From: Nitrosomonas sp.
Lineage (GTDB): Bacteria > Pseudomonadota > Gammaproteobacteria > Burkholderiales > Nitrosomonadaceae
NCBI GenBank assembly: GCA_031316255.1
Contig: JALDQW010000001.1
Coordinates: 1,426,001 to 1,490,000 of the forward strand
Direction: 5' to 3'
Length of the DNA: 64,000 nt
Both the position numbers and the translations under genes were made by a program. This document shows positions 8,852 to 18,475 of the stretch, in pieces. Positions within the stretch are counted from its first letter, which is position 1. Each line of letters begins with the position of its first letter. Below the pieces are notes generated by a model. That model had not been told where the DNA came from. It searched no databases and saw only the letters and a list, made by a program, of their open reading frames with translations.

Positions 8852-9526
8852 GACTGTTTGTACGCCTTCGTTGCAAAATATCAGGTAACCATAACCCTGA
8901 CTCAGGTGTAAGAAATCCAAGACCCTTATCGTTCACCCCGTTTATCATGCAGGGTTTGTCGCGCCAATGTAAGCCATTGTTTACAGCAGCGGGTTTCTTG
9001 GGAAAAACCCGCGATCAAATCAATTTAATTTGCACATTATAAACGCGGCGGTATTCCGCGCATTCTGATTTTTGCCAACGCAATAATACAGTTACGGTTT
9101 TTTCCGCCGATTGCTATTTTGGGCAGTTTGTTTTTTCCTGTTTCATTAATCGGGTATGAATGATTTGCTTTGATTAGCTATAAAAGATGTTTGTTTTTGT
9201 AAGATTGAGTCAGGTGTAAGTGGTTAAAATGAAAGTAATAAAGAATGTTGTGTGGTGAGTTGATCGATACTGGCCGTAAAATGAGAATCAAAAGCGCTTT
9301 AAATTTTGTGTCCTTAATACTGTAGATGATTTTGACAATTACCAAAGCGCACATCCGCTATTTATTTGTGCTGAATTATTCAAAGATTTTATGTTTTATT
9401 TTTGCCGTCAACGCTATGTGGTTGCGGTTCCTGGATGTGTTTTTTTGTTAAGAGAACGCAATTTACACTGGAACGCCTTCAAATGTGGTCAGATGATGAC
9501 GCTGGACTGAAATCATGGAGAATTTT
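8852..9526. other. Long intergenic region, no gene seen
   Basis: This 675-base gap lies between two plus-strand genes. It contains many stop codons in all frames and no tRNA or clear terminator. The 11-base word TCAGGTGTAAG occurs twice (near 8901 and 9208), and a 10-base palindrome AAAGCGCTTT lies near 9292. Its length and AT-richness fit a regulatory region for the GGDEF-EAL operon or a decayed gene. I cannot assign a function. Confidence 0.4.
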
Positions 9527-12355
9527 ATGTTCAAGCTCCGTCAAGTAAAAAAACTCTGGTACAGCTTTACCGGCCGTATGGTAATGGGAGTGTTTTTGAT
9601 ACATCTTCTGCTGGTGCCCATTTTGTTTTTTGGTTTTTTGTCCATTTTCGAACATGCATTTCAAGGTAAATTTGTTGATCGTGTGCGTAATGAGGCGAAT
9701 CTTCATGCATTAATCATCAAAGAAGATTTCAACAAAAACGAGCCTGAATCTGAAATTATTTCACATCTGGATGAAGCGTTACTGAATAGCGGCGTTATTT
9801 ATGCTGCTTTTACTAATGAACGCAATGAGGTAATTTTTCCAACAGTTGAATTTATCCCGCCAGATTTAAGCTTTACTGAGGATTTATTCTTTGGGCAGCA
9901 TGATGATGCTGTTTACTATATCGCGGTGCCTGTTATTGATGATTTGACTGGAAAACCATTAGGCATACTGCAGTTGGGTTACGATGAACAGCCAACGATC
10001 GATTTAATCGAGCTTGCTTATTACCGCGGTACGTATTTTGCCGCAAGTTATATGCTCATCAGTCTGTTACTGGTTTTGTTTTTTGGACAACATCTGTCAA
10101 TCCCGATAGCCAATTTGCGTGATATGGCGAAATCGATAGCCGCCGGTAATCACGCCATTGACTTGCGTACCGATACCAAAATTATAGAAATCAAACGGCT
10201 TGCCCGTGATTTCAATCAAATGCATGCGTCAATGCTTAGGCAGCATCAGGAAGTTATGGATCGTGAGTTACGTTTGCAAGCCATCATGGATAATGTGGCC
10301 GAAGGTATTATTGTTTTAAATGAGGACGGGACTATACGTTCGTTCAATCGTGCAGCTGAAACAATTTTCGGCATTAATACCGGCGCAGCTATCGGGGAAA
10401 ACATCAGTATATTGGTTGCGCCGTCCCATAAGCAATTGTTGCGTTCATTTGTGGAAGCCGGTAACGAAGAAAAGTTAAATGTCTGGAATGAATTGCAGGG
10501 AAAACGTTCGGATGGTTCAAAGTTTTTAATGGAATTTGTTGTCAGCAAGATTTTTTTAAATGGCAGAAAATTCTATACGGCCTTAGTGCGAGATGTAACA
10601 GAACGTCATGAAGCTGAAGTAATCCTCAGAAAGCTTTCGCGTGCAGTGGAGTCCAGTTCTTCGGCGGTAATTATTACTGATAAGAATAACTGCATAGAAT
10701 ACGTCAATTCCAGCTTTACCGATACGACCGGCTATACAAAAGAGGAAGTGCTGGGTAAAACGCCTCGCCTGTTGCAGCCTACTGAAGCTATGGATGTCGT
10801 TTACGAAGAAATATTTACGAACCTGAAGTCAAAAGGAGAATGGAAAGGTGAAATGGAGATCCGGAAAAAAAACGGCACGCTATATCGCAACCGCGCATCT
10901 ATTTCAGGTGTCAGGGATGCACAAGGTAATCTCACGCATTTTATCAGCATCAATGACGACGTTTCATTTGAGTACGAACTGACGGAGCAGCTTAATTATC
11001 AAGCCAGACATGATGCTTTGACCGGACTTATTAATCGCCGGGAGTTCGAGCGACTGACAGAAAATTTATTCTCGACGTTAATCCAGGACAAGGTGGAGCA
11101 TGCACTGCTGTTTATGGATCTCGACCAGTTTAAGATTGTCAACGACACCTGTGGTCACGCAGCCGGTGATGAGTTGTTACGGCAGGTTTCGAAGATACTG
11201 CGAATTGCGGTGCGTGAAAGTGATGCACTGGCCCGAGTTGGGGGCGACGAGTTTGCGGTTATTCTCCGGCACTGTTCGCTGGCCCAAACGAAACGCGTCG
11301 CAAATACAATTCTTGAAGCAATCAGGGATTTTCAGTTCCGTTGGGAGGGGCATGCTTTTCGAATCGGTGTCAGTATTGGCGCGGTTGCTATTTCCGAGAC
11401 CAATTTTTTCAATTTTACCGAAGTGTTAAAGCAGGCCGATACAGCGTGTTATATGGCAAAGGAGGCCGGGCGCAATCGAATTCACTTGTACCAGCTGGAA
11501 GATAAGAATATTGCTAAGCGGCAGGGCGAAATGCGCTGGGTGGAACGTATTCAGCGGGGATTGGAAGATGGCCGATTTGTGCTGTATGCACAAGCTATCG
11601 TGCCGCTCGGGAATCAAACCGGTGTTCATTATGAACTGCTTATCAGAAAAATAGGAGATCAGGGGAACTTGATTATGCCAGGGACATTTCTGCCCGCTGC
11701 GGAGCGTTATAATCTCATGACCAAGCTTGATGGCTGGATGGTTAAACAGGCTTTCGCCTTACTCAATGAGAATCAGCACTTTGTTAGGCAGATTGATTTT
11801 ATCTCGATCAATATCTCCGGTCAGTCTATCGCTGATGAGGGTTTTTACAATTTTATCATTTCCCAAATACATACGATCGGTGTGGAAGCGCGGAAATTTT
11901 GTTTCGAGATTACCGAAACTTCCGCGATTGCAAATCTAGATATTGCAACGCAATTTATTACAACCTTGAAAAAATTAGGGTGTCGATTTGCATTGGATGA
12001 TTTTGGCAGTGGTTTGTCGTCATTCGGATATTTAAAAAGTCTTCCAGTAGATTATCTGAAAATCGATGGTCTTTTTGTAAAAGACATTGTTGACGATCCA
12101 ATAGATTATGCCATGGTGAAATCGATCAACGAGATCGGGCACATAATGGGTATGCAGACAATTGCCGAATTTGTCGAGAACGATGACATAAAAAATAAAC
12201 TGATTGAAATCGGTGTCGATTACGCACAGGGCTATGGCCTAGGCAGGCCGGTTTTATTTGAAGAGTTGCTTGCTCGATTAAGTATTGAGATGGAACAAAG
12301 CGATTCAGATAATCAAATGATGTCTGCAAAGAATAATCGCTATTCGGTAATGTGA
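9527..12355 (+). CDS. Membrane PAS-PAS-GGDEF-EAL cyclic di-GMP protein
   Basis: Order: helix (about 17-45), periplasmic sensor (about 45-170), second helix (about 178-200), HAMP (about 200-245), two PAS domains (about 255-370 and 380-495), GGDEF (about 505-665) and EAL (about 685-930). GGDEF is intact near residue 572, and RESD five residues before it is a product-inhibition I-site. The EAL domain starts YELLIRK and keeps the catalytic set (SINIS Asn, FEITETS Glu, ALDDFGSG Asp pair, YLKIDG Lys, AQGYGLGRP Gln). Both synthesis and breakdown of c-di-GMP are therefore possible. The ATG at 9527 is preferred because GGAG lies six bases before it; an in-frame ATG at 9515 has none. It overlaps the next gene (GTGA), which suggests it controls that cassette. 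Confidence 0.92.
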   Translation: MFKLRQVKKLWYSFTGRMVMGVFLIHLLLVPILFFGFLSIFEHAFQGKFVDRVRNEANLHALIIKEDFNKNEPESEIISHLDEALLNSGVIYAAFTNERNEVIFPTVEFIPPDLSFTEDLFFGQHDDAVYYIAVPVIDDLTGKPLGILQLGYDEQPTIDLIELAYYRGTYFAASYMLISLLLVLFFGQHLSIPIANLRDMAKSIAAGNHAIDLRTDTKIIEIKRLARDFNQMHASMLRQHQEVMDRELRLQAIMDNVAEGIIVLNEDGTIRSFNRAAETIFGINTGAAIGENISILVAPSHKQLLRSFVEAGNEEKLNVWNELQGKRSDGSKFLMEFVVSKIFLNGRKFYTALVRDVTERHEAEVILRKLSRAVESSSSAVIITDKNNCIEYVNSSFTDTTGYTKEEVLGKTPRLLQPTEAMDVVYEEIFTNLKSKGEWKGEMEIRKKNGTLYRNRASISGVRDAQGNLTHFISINDDVSFEYELTEQLNYQARHDALTGLINRREFERLTENLFSTLIQDKVEHALLFMDLDQFKIVNDTCGHAAGDELLRQVSKILRIAVRESDALARVGGDEFAVILRHCSLAQTKRVANTILEAIRDFQFRWEGHAFRIGVSIGAVAISETNFFNFTEVLKQADTACYMAKEAGRNRIHLYQLEDKNIAKRQGEMRWVERIQRGLEDGRFVLYAQAIVPLGNQTGVHYELLIRKIGDQGNLIMPGTFLPAAERYNLMTKLDGWMVKQAFALLNENQHFVRQIDFISINISGQSIADEGFYNFIISQIHTIGVEARKFCFEITETSAIANLDIATQFITTLKKLGCRFALDDFGSGLSSFGYLKSLPVDYLKIDGLFVKDIVDDPIDYAMVKSINEIGHIMGMQTIAEFVENDDIKNKLIEIGVDYAQGYGLGRPVLFEELLARLSIEMEQSDSDNQMMSAKNNRYSVM

Positions 12356-13329
12356 TCCAAATAAATTCAAAGTTAAGCAGTGCAAAAGAACATGGTTTGT
12401 TGTGCCTTCCTGTTGTCCACCTGGATTTTATGAGGTTGTTGAGTTCTGAGAACAGTCGTAATCTTCTGAGCGCGCGGCTGATTTATCCTTGCATGATGAT
12501 ATCGGCCATGGGTATGCATCACCTGCTCATCGATAGTGAGATAAATTTGCAATGGGCTACATATTTGCCAGTTGTATTGAGCGCACTGGCGATTTCTTTT
12601 TTTGAATGGAATCATCCGCATTACCGAGAATGGCATCCAGATCGCAACGATTTCAGCAATGATCTGATATTCATGGTGTTGGTTCAGGTGTTACTGCCGC
12701 GTTTACTTTCATTTTTTGTTGCGGTGACGCTGTTGGCGGCGATAAACGAAAATGGTCTGACCATTAATCTGGGATGGCCGCATGACTGGCCTATTGCGGC
12801 TCAGGTTGTTTTGATGCTGCTGGCCGCTGATTTTTTGCGTTATTGGTTGCATCGTGCCGCGCATGAATGGGTGCCGCCGTTGTGGCGTTTGCATGCTGTG
12901 CATCATTCGCCGCAAAAATTATACTGGTTGAATGTTGGCCGATTCCATCCTGTCGAAAAGTCGATTCAGTATCTTTTTGATGCGCTGCCTTTTATTTTGC
13001 TGGGTATTTCAGAAGAAGTTCTTGCGCTTTATTTTGTTTTTTACAGTGTCAACGGTTTTTTTCAGCATTGCAATATTGAATTACGGCTTGGGTTTTTGAA
13101 TTATATCGTCAGCGGACCGGAGTTGCATCGCTGGCATCATTCCAGGAAAGTTGAAGAATCGAATCGTAACTACGGAAATAATCTGATTATATGGGATACA
13201 TTGTTTGGGACCCGATATTTGCCGGAAAATAAACAGGTTGGCGAGCTGGGGCTGATTAACCGTCATTATCCGCAAAGTTTTTTGGCGCAGATGAAAACGC
13301 CATTTGTCAAAGATCTCGATCAACGGTGA
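12352..13329 (+). CDS. Fatty acid hydroxylase/sterol desaturase family membrane oxygenase
   Basis: The 325-aa protein has four to five membrane helices and the three His boxes of the di-iron membrane hydroxylase superfamily: HRAAHE (about residue 167), HAVHHS (about 182) and HRWHHSR (about 260), plus a downstream HCNIE. These bind two irons and insert oxygen into an alkyl chain or sterol-like substrate. The GTG start overlaps the upstream stop as GTGA, and its own stop overlaps the next GTG start in the same way, so it is part of a coupled operon. An ATG at 12430 is a possible shorter start. In context it probably hydroxylates or desaturates an acyl substrate of the neighbouring GH3-type enzyme; that is inference. 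Confidence 0.88.
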   Translation: MIQINSKLSSAKEHGLLCLPVVHLDFMRLLSSENSRNLLSARLIYPCMMISAMGMHHLLIDSEINLQWATYLPVVLSALAISFFEWNHPHYREWHPDRNDFSNDLIFMVLVQVLLPRLLSFFVAVTLLAAINENGLTINLGWPHDWPIAAQVVLMLLAADFLRYWLHRAAHEWVPPLWRLHAVHHSPQKLYWLNVGRFHPVEKSIQYLFDALPFILLGISEEVLALYFVFYSVNGFFQHCNIELRLGFLNYIVSGPELHRWHHSRKVEESNRNYGNNLIIWDTLFGTRYLPENKQVGELGLINRHYPQSFLAQMKTPFVKDLDQR

Positions 13330-14957
13330 ATATACACAGTATTGTTTTAACCCGATTATTGATCGGTCTGAGAATGGCGTGGGTCGGACTATTTTTGTGG
13401 CGGCCATTGATCAATCAGACTTATTGCCCACAGTACATTCAGGACAAGCTGCTAAAGCAAATTCTGGATAAAAACAGGAATACCGATATTGGAAAAAAGT
13501 TTGGTTTTTCAAAATTAAAAAATTCTGCTGATTTCCAAAAGACTGTGCCGGTACGGCATTATGAGGATTTGAGGGGACTTATTGAGCGACAGGAAGATGA
13601 TCAGAAACCCTGCATCACTGCCGAGCAGCCCGTGATGTATGCGCAAACCAGTGGTACTACGGGTAGGCCGAAATATATCCCGATTCTGCCTGAAACAATT
13701 AAACAGTATCGTCGCAGCCAGCACTGCGTGGCGTATGCTATTCATTCGGCGATGCCAAAAACGTATTCAGGAAAAGTGCTGGCAATTGTCAGCCCGACAG
13801 TCGAAGGTTACCTGCCTTCCGGAGCACCTTACGGCAGCATGTCTGGTTTGATCTATCGAAGTATGCCCGATTTCGTGTCAGCCAATTATGTAATACCGGC
13901 AAGCGTATTTGAAGTGGCCGATTATGAACTGAAATACCGTCTGATCACGGTATTTGCGGTAGCGGAAGAGAATATTACGTTGATTGCGACGGCAAATCCT
14001 TCAACACTACTGAAGATCGCGGAAATTCTCAAAACCCACTGGACGGCACTGGTTCATGAAATCGGTACGGGGAATCTATACGGATTGCACGCAAATCCAC
14101 AACGGGCTGAAGCGCTCAAAAATCTGCATGCCAGAAAATGTGTCATCATTTTTGCGGATATCTGGCCAAATCTGCAGACTGTCACAACCTGGACTTACGG
14201 CAGTTGTGCAGTTTTGATTCCATCCCTGCAAAAACAATTGAATCAGACGACCCGAATTGTTGAAATGGGTTATTTGAGCAGTGAATTCAGGGGCAGTATT
14301 ACAGTAGATGTGGACCGGAATAAAGGTATTCCGACAATTCATGAGAATTTTTTTGAGTTTGTGGAGCGTGATCAATGGGACAACAAAATCGAAGAATTTC
14401 AAACGATATCTTCATTGGTTAAAGGCAAGCAATATTATGTGATTGTCACCACGCAGAACGGGCTTTATCGTTATTTTATCAACGATATCATCGAAGTTGA
14501 CGGCTGGTATAACGGCACGCCGACGATTCATTTCGTTCAAAAAGGAAAGGGTGTCGTTAATTTAACCGGGGAAAAGCTTTACGAAAGCCAGGTGATCGAG
14601 GCTGTCAACAGAATAAAGTTGGCGCTCAATATTGATTTCAATTTCTTTATGATGCTCGGTTGTCCTGATTTGCTGTGTTATACGCTGTATATTGCGGTCG
14701 AGCCGTTTGCGCAAGTAACTGTGCTGCTGGAGAAACATTTGAGTGATTTAAATATCGAATTTTCCGCCAAACGCCAGAGTGGACGTTTACAGCAAACGAG
14801 CGTGTGTTTTGTTTCCAAAACGACCGCCGAGGCGTACAAAAAACATTGTCTTGAACTGGGACAGCGCGAGGGACAATTTAAATTCTTGAAATTGCAGAAT
14901 AGTCATGACTGTACTTTTGATTTTGAACCCTACAAGATAAACGTGCATGCAGCTTGA
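13326..14957 (+). CDS. GH3-family acyl-adenylate/amido synthetase
   Basis: The 543-aa protein matches the GH3 family of acyl-acid-amido synthetases, first known from plant auxin and jasmonate conjugation. The ATP-binding P-loop YAQTSGTTGRPKYIPI lies near residue 106, followed by the family pattern LAIVSPTVEGYLPSGAPYGS. Near residue 380, YVIVTTQNGLYRYFINDII is the GH3 equivalent of the adenylation motif that contacts ATP ribose, and VNLTGEKLYESQV is the next conserved block. These enzymes adenylate a carboxylic acid and join it to an amino acid. The start is a GTG overlapping the previous stop; the end overlaps the next gene by 11 bases. Substrates are unknown. Confidence 0.85.
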   Translation: MNIHSIVLTRLLIGLRMAWVGLFLWRPLINQTYCPQYIQDKLLKQILDKNRNTDIGKKFGFSKLKNSADFQKTVPVRHYEDLRGLIERQEDDQKPCITAEQPVMYAQTSGTTGRPKYIPILPETIKQYRRSQHCVAYAIHSAMPKTYSGKVLAIVSPTVEGYLPSGAPYGSMSGLIYRSMPDFVSANYVIPASVFEVADYELKYRLITVFAVAEENITLIATANPSTLLKIAEILKTHWTALVHEIGTGNLYGLHANPQRAEALKNLHARKCVIIFADIWPNLQTVTTWTYGSCAVLIPSLQKQLNQTTRIVEMGYLSSEFRGSITVDVDRNKGIPTIHENFFEFVERDQWDNKIEEFQTISSLVKGKQYYVIVTTQNGLYRYFINDIIEVDGWYNGTPTIHFVQKGKGVVNLTGEKLYESQVIEAVNRIKLALNIDFNFFMMLGCPDLLCYTLYIAVEPFAQVTVLLEKHLSDLNIEFSAKRQSGRLQQTSVCFVSKTTAEAYKKHCLELGQREGQFKFLKLQNSHDCTFDFEPYKINVHAA

Positions 14958-16041
14958 TCATTTGAGTATACAAAGCCTGGAGATTCCGTTTAAACAGTCT
15001 TTCAGACATGCTTCGGCTGTGCGCAAATCAACCGAGACAGTACTGGTAAAGGCAATTTCCAAAAGCGGTCATGTTGCCTATGGTGAGGGATGTCCGAGGC
15101 GCTATGTCACGGGAGAAACCATCGAATCGGCGCTGCAATTTTTCGAGAAAATCAACACTAGTATCTATGGTATCCGGTGCTTAAACGATCTTAAACGAAG
15201 GATTTCATACCACGAGGCCGAAATCAACAAAAACCCGGCGGCATGGTGTGCGGTTGAACTGGCATTACTTGATTTGCTTGCCCGCGAGGTTGGTGAATCA
15301 GTCGATTCCTTGCTGGGTTTGCCTGAATTATCAAACAGTTTTCGGTACAGTGCGGTTTTGGGTGCGGATGATTTGGCGGTGTACGCCAAACAACTGCAAC
15401 GTTATGTGCAAATGGGGTTTACCGATTTTAAAGTCAAGGTGTCCGGTAATCTTGCGCTGGATCAGGAGAAAATGGTGCTATTGCAGAGTATGACCGCGAA
15501 ATTAACAGTACGCCTTGATGCCAATAATCTGTGGAAAGATGCGACGCAGGCGATTGAATATGTCAGCGCGTTGAATTTTCCCTTTAATGGCGTTGAGGAA
15601 CCACTGGCGGTGAGTGACTATGCCGGCTGCCAGAAAATCGCTGCTGTGTTAAAGATTCCGATTATTCTGGATGAGAGTTTTTTAAATAACGCACAGTTTG
15701 GCGATTTGACTGAATACCCCAGTAATTGGGTTATCAATCTGCGTATTTCCAAAATGGGCGGTATTTTACGTGCATTGGCAATTGCTCAAAAAGCAGGCGA
15801 GATGAAAATTCCACTTGTTATCGGTGCGCAAGTCGGTGAAACGAGTATTCTGTCCCGTGCCGCGCTATCAGTGGTGAACGCCTGTCGTGAGCAGGTGATC
15901 GCGCAGGAAGGCGCTTTTGGCACCTATCTTCTGGAAAGGGATGTAACCGATCATCCGATTATGTTTGGCAAGGGAGGGAAACTGGATGCTTCCTGCTATC
16001 GCGGCGAGGCAGGATTTTCAATTCATTATAATTTTGGCTGA
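14947..16041 (+). CDS. Enolase-superfamily enzyme, dipeptide-epimerase/muconate-cycloisomerase type
   Basis: The 364-aa protein carries the MLE-subgroup catalytic set: KVKVSG (KxK acid/base Lys), RLDANNLW (metal Asp), VEEPL (metal Glu), ILDESF (metal Asp) and LRISKMGG (second base Lys). This arrangement belongs to dipeptide epimerases, o-succinylbenzoate synthase and muconate cycloisomerases. With a GH3-type amide-forming enzyme directly upstream, epimerisation of an amino acid in an amide or dipeptide is the more attractive guess. It overlaps the GH3 gene by 11 bases, so the two are co-translated. Substrate assignment needs a subgroup phylogeny of the specificity loops. Confidence 0.85.
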   Translation: MQLDHLSIQSLEIPFKQSFRHASAVRKSTETVLVKAISKSGHVAYGEGCPRRYVTGETIESALQFFEKINTSIYGIRCLNDLKRRISYHEAEINKNPAAWCAVELALLDLLAREVGESVDSLLGLPELSNSFRYSAVLGADDLAVYAKQLQRYVQMGFTDFKVKVSGNLALDQEKMVLLQSMTAKLTVRLDANNLWKDATQAIEYVSALNFPFNGVEEPLAVSDYAGCQKIAAVLKIPIILDESFLNNAQFGDLTEYPSNWVINLRISKMGGILRALAIAQKAGEMKIPLVIGAQVGETSILSRAALSVVNACREQVIAQEGAFGTYLLERDVTDHPIMFGKGGKLDASCYRGEAGFSIHYNFG

Positions 16042-16131
16042 AAGCGGATTGGCGGATATTTTGATAAAAAGGCAATCCATGTTTAAATGCGCAATGCGAT
16101 ACATCTTTCAAACATGAACGGGAGAGCATAA

Positions 16132-16413
16132 ATGGCTAAAGCGAGTGCGCGGCATATATTGGTTAAAACTGAAGAAGAGTGTAACAATCTGAAAAAAGAG
16201 ATTGAGAATGGTGTGCAATTCGGATCGATTGCTGAGCAGCATTCTTTATGTCCATCCGGGAAACAGGGTGGGGAGCTGGGTGAATTCGGCCCAGGTCAAA
16301 TGGTCAAGGAATTCGATGATGTGGTCTTTAGTGCGCCGGTGGGCGAGGTTCAGGGACCTGTTAAAACGCAGTTTGGTTACCATCTGGTAGAAGTGACAGA
16401 ACGAAAAGATTGA
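16132..16413 (+). CDS. ppiC: Parvulin-type peptidyl-prolyl isomerase
   Basis: The 93-aa protein is a stand-alone parvulin domain: ARHILVKTEEEC at the start, then the conserved CPSGKQGGELGEFGPGQMV and the final FGYHLVEVTERKD. It has no signal peptide, so it is cytoplasmic and similar in size to E. coli PpiC. It catalyses cis/trans isomerisation of prolyl bonds during folding. It is a single gene with a good purine-rich site (GGGAGAG) before the ATG and an intrinsic terminator just after it. Confidence 0.93.
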   Translation: MAKASARHILVKTEEECNNLKKEIENGVQFGSIAEQHSLCPSGKQGGELGEFGPGQMVKEFDDVVFSAPVGEVQGPVKTQFGYHLVEVTERKD

Positions 16414-16454
16414 CATTAACAAATGTCGGCAACTGTTGTTGTCAATTAAACTCG

Positions 16455-16476
16455 GGGAGCCACAGGCTCCCTTTTT
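16455..16476 (+). terminator. Rho-independent terminator after ppiC
   Basis: Seven-base stem GGGAGCC/GGCTCCC with a three-base loop (ACA) followed by five T. It ends the parvulin transcript before the ABC transporter gene. Confidence 0.9.
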
Positions 16477-16520
16477 AGTGTTGTATAAACACCAGCTGTT
16501 TCTTCTTGACATCAGTTCAC

Positions 16521-18293
16521 ATGAATCCGAATCCATTAGCTGAACAAAAAAATCGCTGGCAGGCCGTTAAAATGGCTTTGTGTTTTCTCGCGCCATATAA
16601 ACGACAGATAACGTATAGCCTGATTGCCTTGCTTTTTACTGCGGCGATAACGCTATCAATTGGCCAGGGGATTCGTTTGCTCATTGATCAAGGTTTTGCG
16701 ACCCAGTCGAAAGACTTGCTGAGTCAGTATGTGCTGGTTTTTTTATGCCTGGTATTCGCACTCGCTGTCGGCACGTTTTCCCGTTATTACTGGGTGACAT
16801 GGCTTGGTGAGCGTGTTGTTGCCGATATACGCTGCAATGTGTTCAATCATCTGATTCATTTGCATCCGGGTTTTTTTGAGCATAACCGTGGTCTGGAAAT
16901 TCAGACACGTCTGACAGCTGATATGACGTTATTACAGTCGGTTATCGGTTCGTCAATTTCATTTGCGTTACGCAATTTCATCATGATGATTGGCGGAATT
17001 ATTTGGTTGTTTATTACCAATGCCAAATTGACTGCAATCGTTATGATTTGTGTGCCGCTAGTGGTTGTTCCAATATTGATTTTTGGCCGTCGGGTTCGCG
17101 GATTGTCTAGAGAAAGTCAGGATAAAGTGGCGGTTGTAGGCGCTTATGTCGGTGAGATTCTGGGTCAAATTAAGACAGTGCAGGCTTATAACCATCAATC
17201 CATTGATCAGCAAAAATTTCAACATTATGTAGAAGAAGCTTTTACTGTTGCAAAACATCGGATTACACAGCGTGCATTACTCGTAACCATGGTTATTATT
17301 CTGGTATTGGGTGCAGTTGGACTGATGCTTTGGGTGGGTGGTATCGATGTTATTGAGGGCCGTATCAGCGGTGGAGAATTGGCCGCTTTTGTTTTTTATA
17401 GTGTGATTGTCGGATCGGCGGTCGCATCGATTTCAGAGGTCATCGGTGAATTGCAGCGTGCGGCAGGTGCAGCGGAACGCACCATGGAATTGTTGCATGC
17501 GCCTAACGAAATCACATCACCAAAACAGGCGCTGTTGCTTCCTAAGGTTTCAGGCAATATCGAGATTGACCAGATATCTTTTGCTTATCCATCCCGTCCA
17601 AAAATCCGTGCCATCGATAAGCTGTCGTTACAAATCTGTGCGGGTGAAACGATCGCTCTGGTAGGTCCTTCCGGCGCAGGTAAATCGACATTATTTGATT
17701 TGATTTTGCGATTCTTTGATTGTCAATCGGGTGGCATCAGGCTGGAGGGGATTGATATCCGTCAACTGAACCTTTCCGACTTGCGTCGGAGTTGTGCGCT
17801 GGTCTCGCAAACACCGGCGCTGTTTTATGGAACAATTCTAGAGAATTTGCAATACGCCAGGCCCGGTGCGACGCGTGAAGCGGTTGAAGCTGCTGCTAAG
17901 GCAGCTTATGCACATGAATTTATCGAAGAATTACCGCAAGGCTATGAAACGCAGCTTGGTGATTTGGGGCAAGGATTATCTGGCGGCCAGAAGCAGCGTC
18001 TGGCGATTGCGCGTGCAATATTGGCTGATGCGCCCATATTGCTGCTTGATGAGGCGACCAGTGCGCTAGATGCGCGGAGTGAATTCTGGATACGGCAGGC
18101 ACTCGAACAATTAATGACCAATCGAACAACTTTGGTTATTGCGCATCGGTTGTCGACGGTGCAATCATCTGATCGTATCGCTGTTCTCAATCACGGCCGG
18201 CTTGAAGCAATAGGCACACACTCAGAGTTAATGATATCGAGTCGGTTGTATGCTCAATTGGCTGCTTTACAGTTTCAAGTAACAGTACAATAA
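16521..18293 (+). CDS. ABC exporter, fused membrane and ATPase domains
   Basis: The 590-aa protein has six membrane helices in the first 320 residues and a C-terminal ATPase. Walker A GPSGAGKST is near residue 382, the signature LSGGQKQRLAIARA near 487 and Walker B ILLLDEATSALD near 508, with a switch His in VIAHRLS. This is the homodimeric MsbA/ABCB half-transporter layout; the region GRISGGELAAFVFYSVIVGS is common in the branch annotated as lipid or multidrug exporters. ATG 16521 is chosen over an in-frame TTG at 16506. The substrate is unknown; MsbA itself is not claimed. It stands alone upstream of the atp operon. Confidence 0.9.
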   Translation: MNPNPLAEQKNRWQAVKMALCFLAPYKRQITYSLIALLFTAAITLSIGQGIRLLIDQGFATQSKDLLSQYVLVFLCLVFALAVGTFSRYYWVTWLGERVVADIRCNVFNHLIHLHPGFFEHNRGLEIQTRLTADMTLLQSVIGSSISFALRNFIMMIGGIIWLFITNAKLTAIVMICVPLVVVPILIFGRRVRGLSRESQDKVAVVGAYVGEILGQIKTVQAYNHQSIDQQKFQHYVEEAFTVAKHRITQRALLVTMVIILVLGAVGLMLWVGGIDVIEGRISGGELAAFVFYSVIVGSAVASISEVIGELQRAAGAAERTMELLHAPNEITSPKQALLLPKVSGNIEIDQISFAYPSRPKIRAIDKLSLQICAGETIALVGPSGAGKSTLFDLILRFFDCQSGGIRLEGIDIRQLNLSDLRRSCALVSQTPALFYGTILENLQYARPGATREAVEAAAKAAYAHEFIEELPQGYETQLGDLGQGLSGGQKQRLAIARAILADAPILLLDEATSALDARSEFWIRQALEQLMTNRTTLVIAHRLSTVQSSDRIAVLNHGRLEAIGTHSELMISSRLYAQLAALQFQVTVQ

Positions 18294-18387
18294 ACGCTCT
18301 GGATTATTTGTAAAAATCATCAATCAAATCACCCTGAACTCAATCAGTTGAATCGTGCTAGATATTTCCATGATAATTAGATTTGCA

Positions 18388-18416
18388 TTGACGGAAAGTG
18401 TATATCAGTTTAGAAT
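18388..18416 (+). promoter_or_regulatory. Sigma-70-type promoter of the atp operon
   Basis: TTGACG at 18388-18393 and TAGAAT at 18411-18416 are separated by exactly 17 bases, close to the sigma-70 consensus. It lies about 60 bases upstream of atpI, in the right orientation. No experimental support. Confidence 0.65.
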
Positions 18417-18475
18417 CCCGCTTTTTTCAAGCGTAGAGGTTTTTACAAAAAAGCCGTGTTCCAGGATAAACTCGT

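Noticed and set aside
8901..9218. TCAGGTGTAAG occurring twice
   Set aside because: Two copies of an 11-base word some 300 bases apart without dyad symmetry could be chance.
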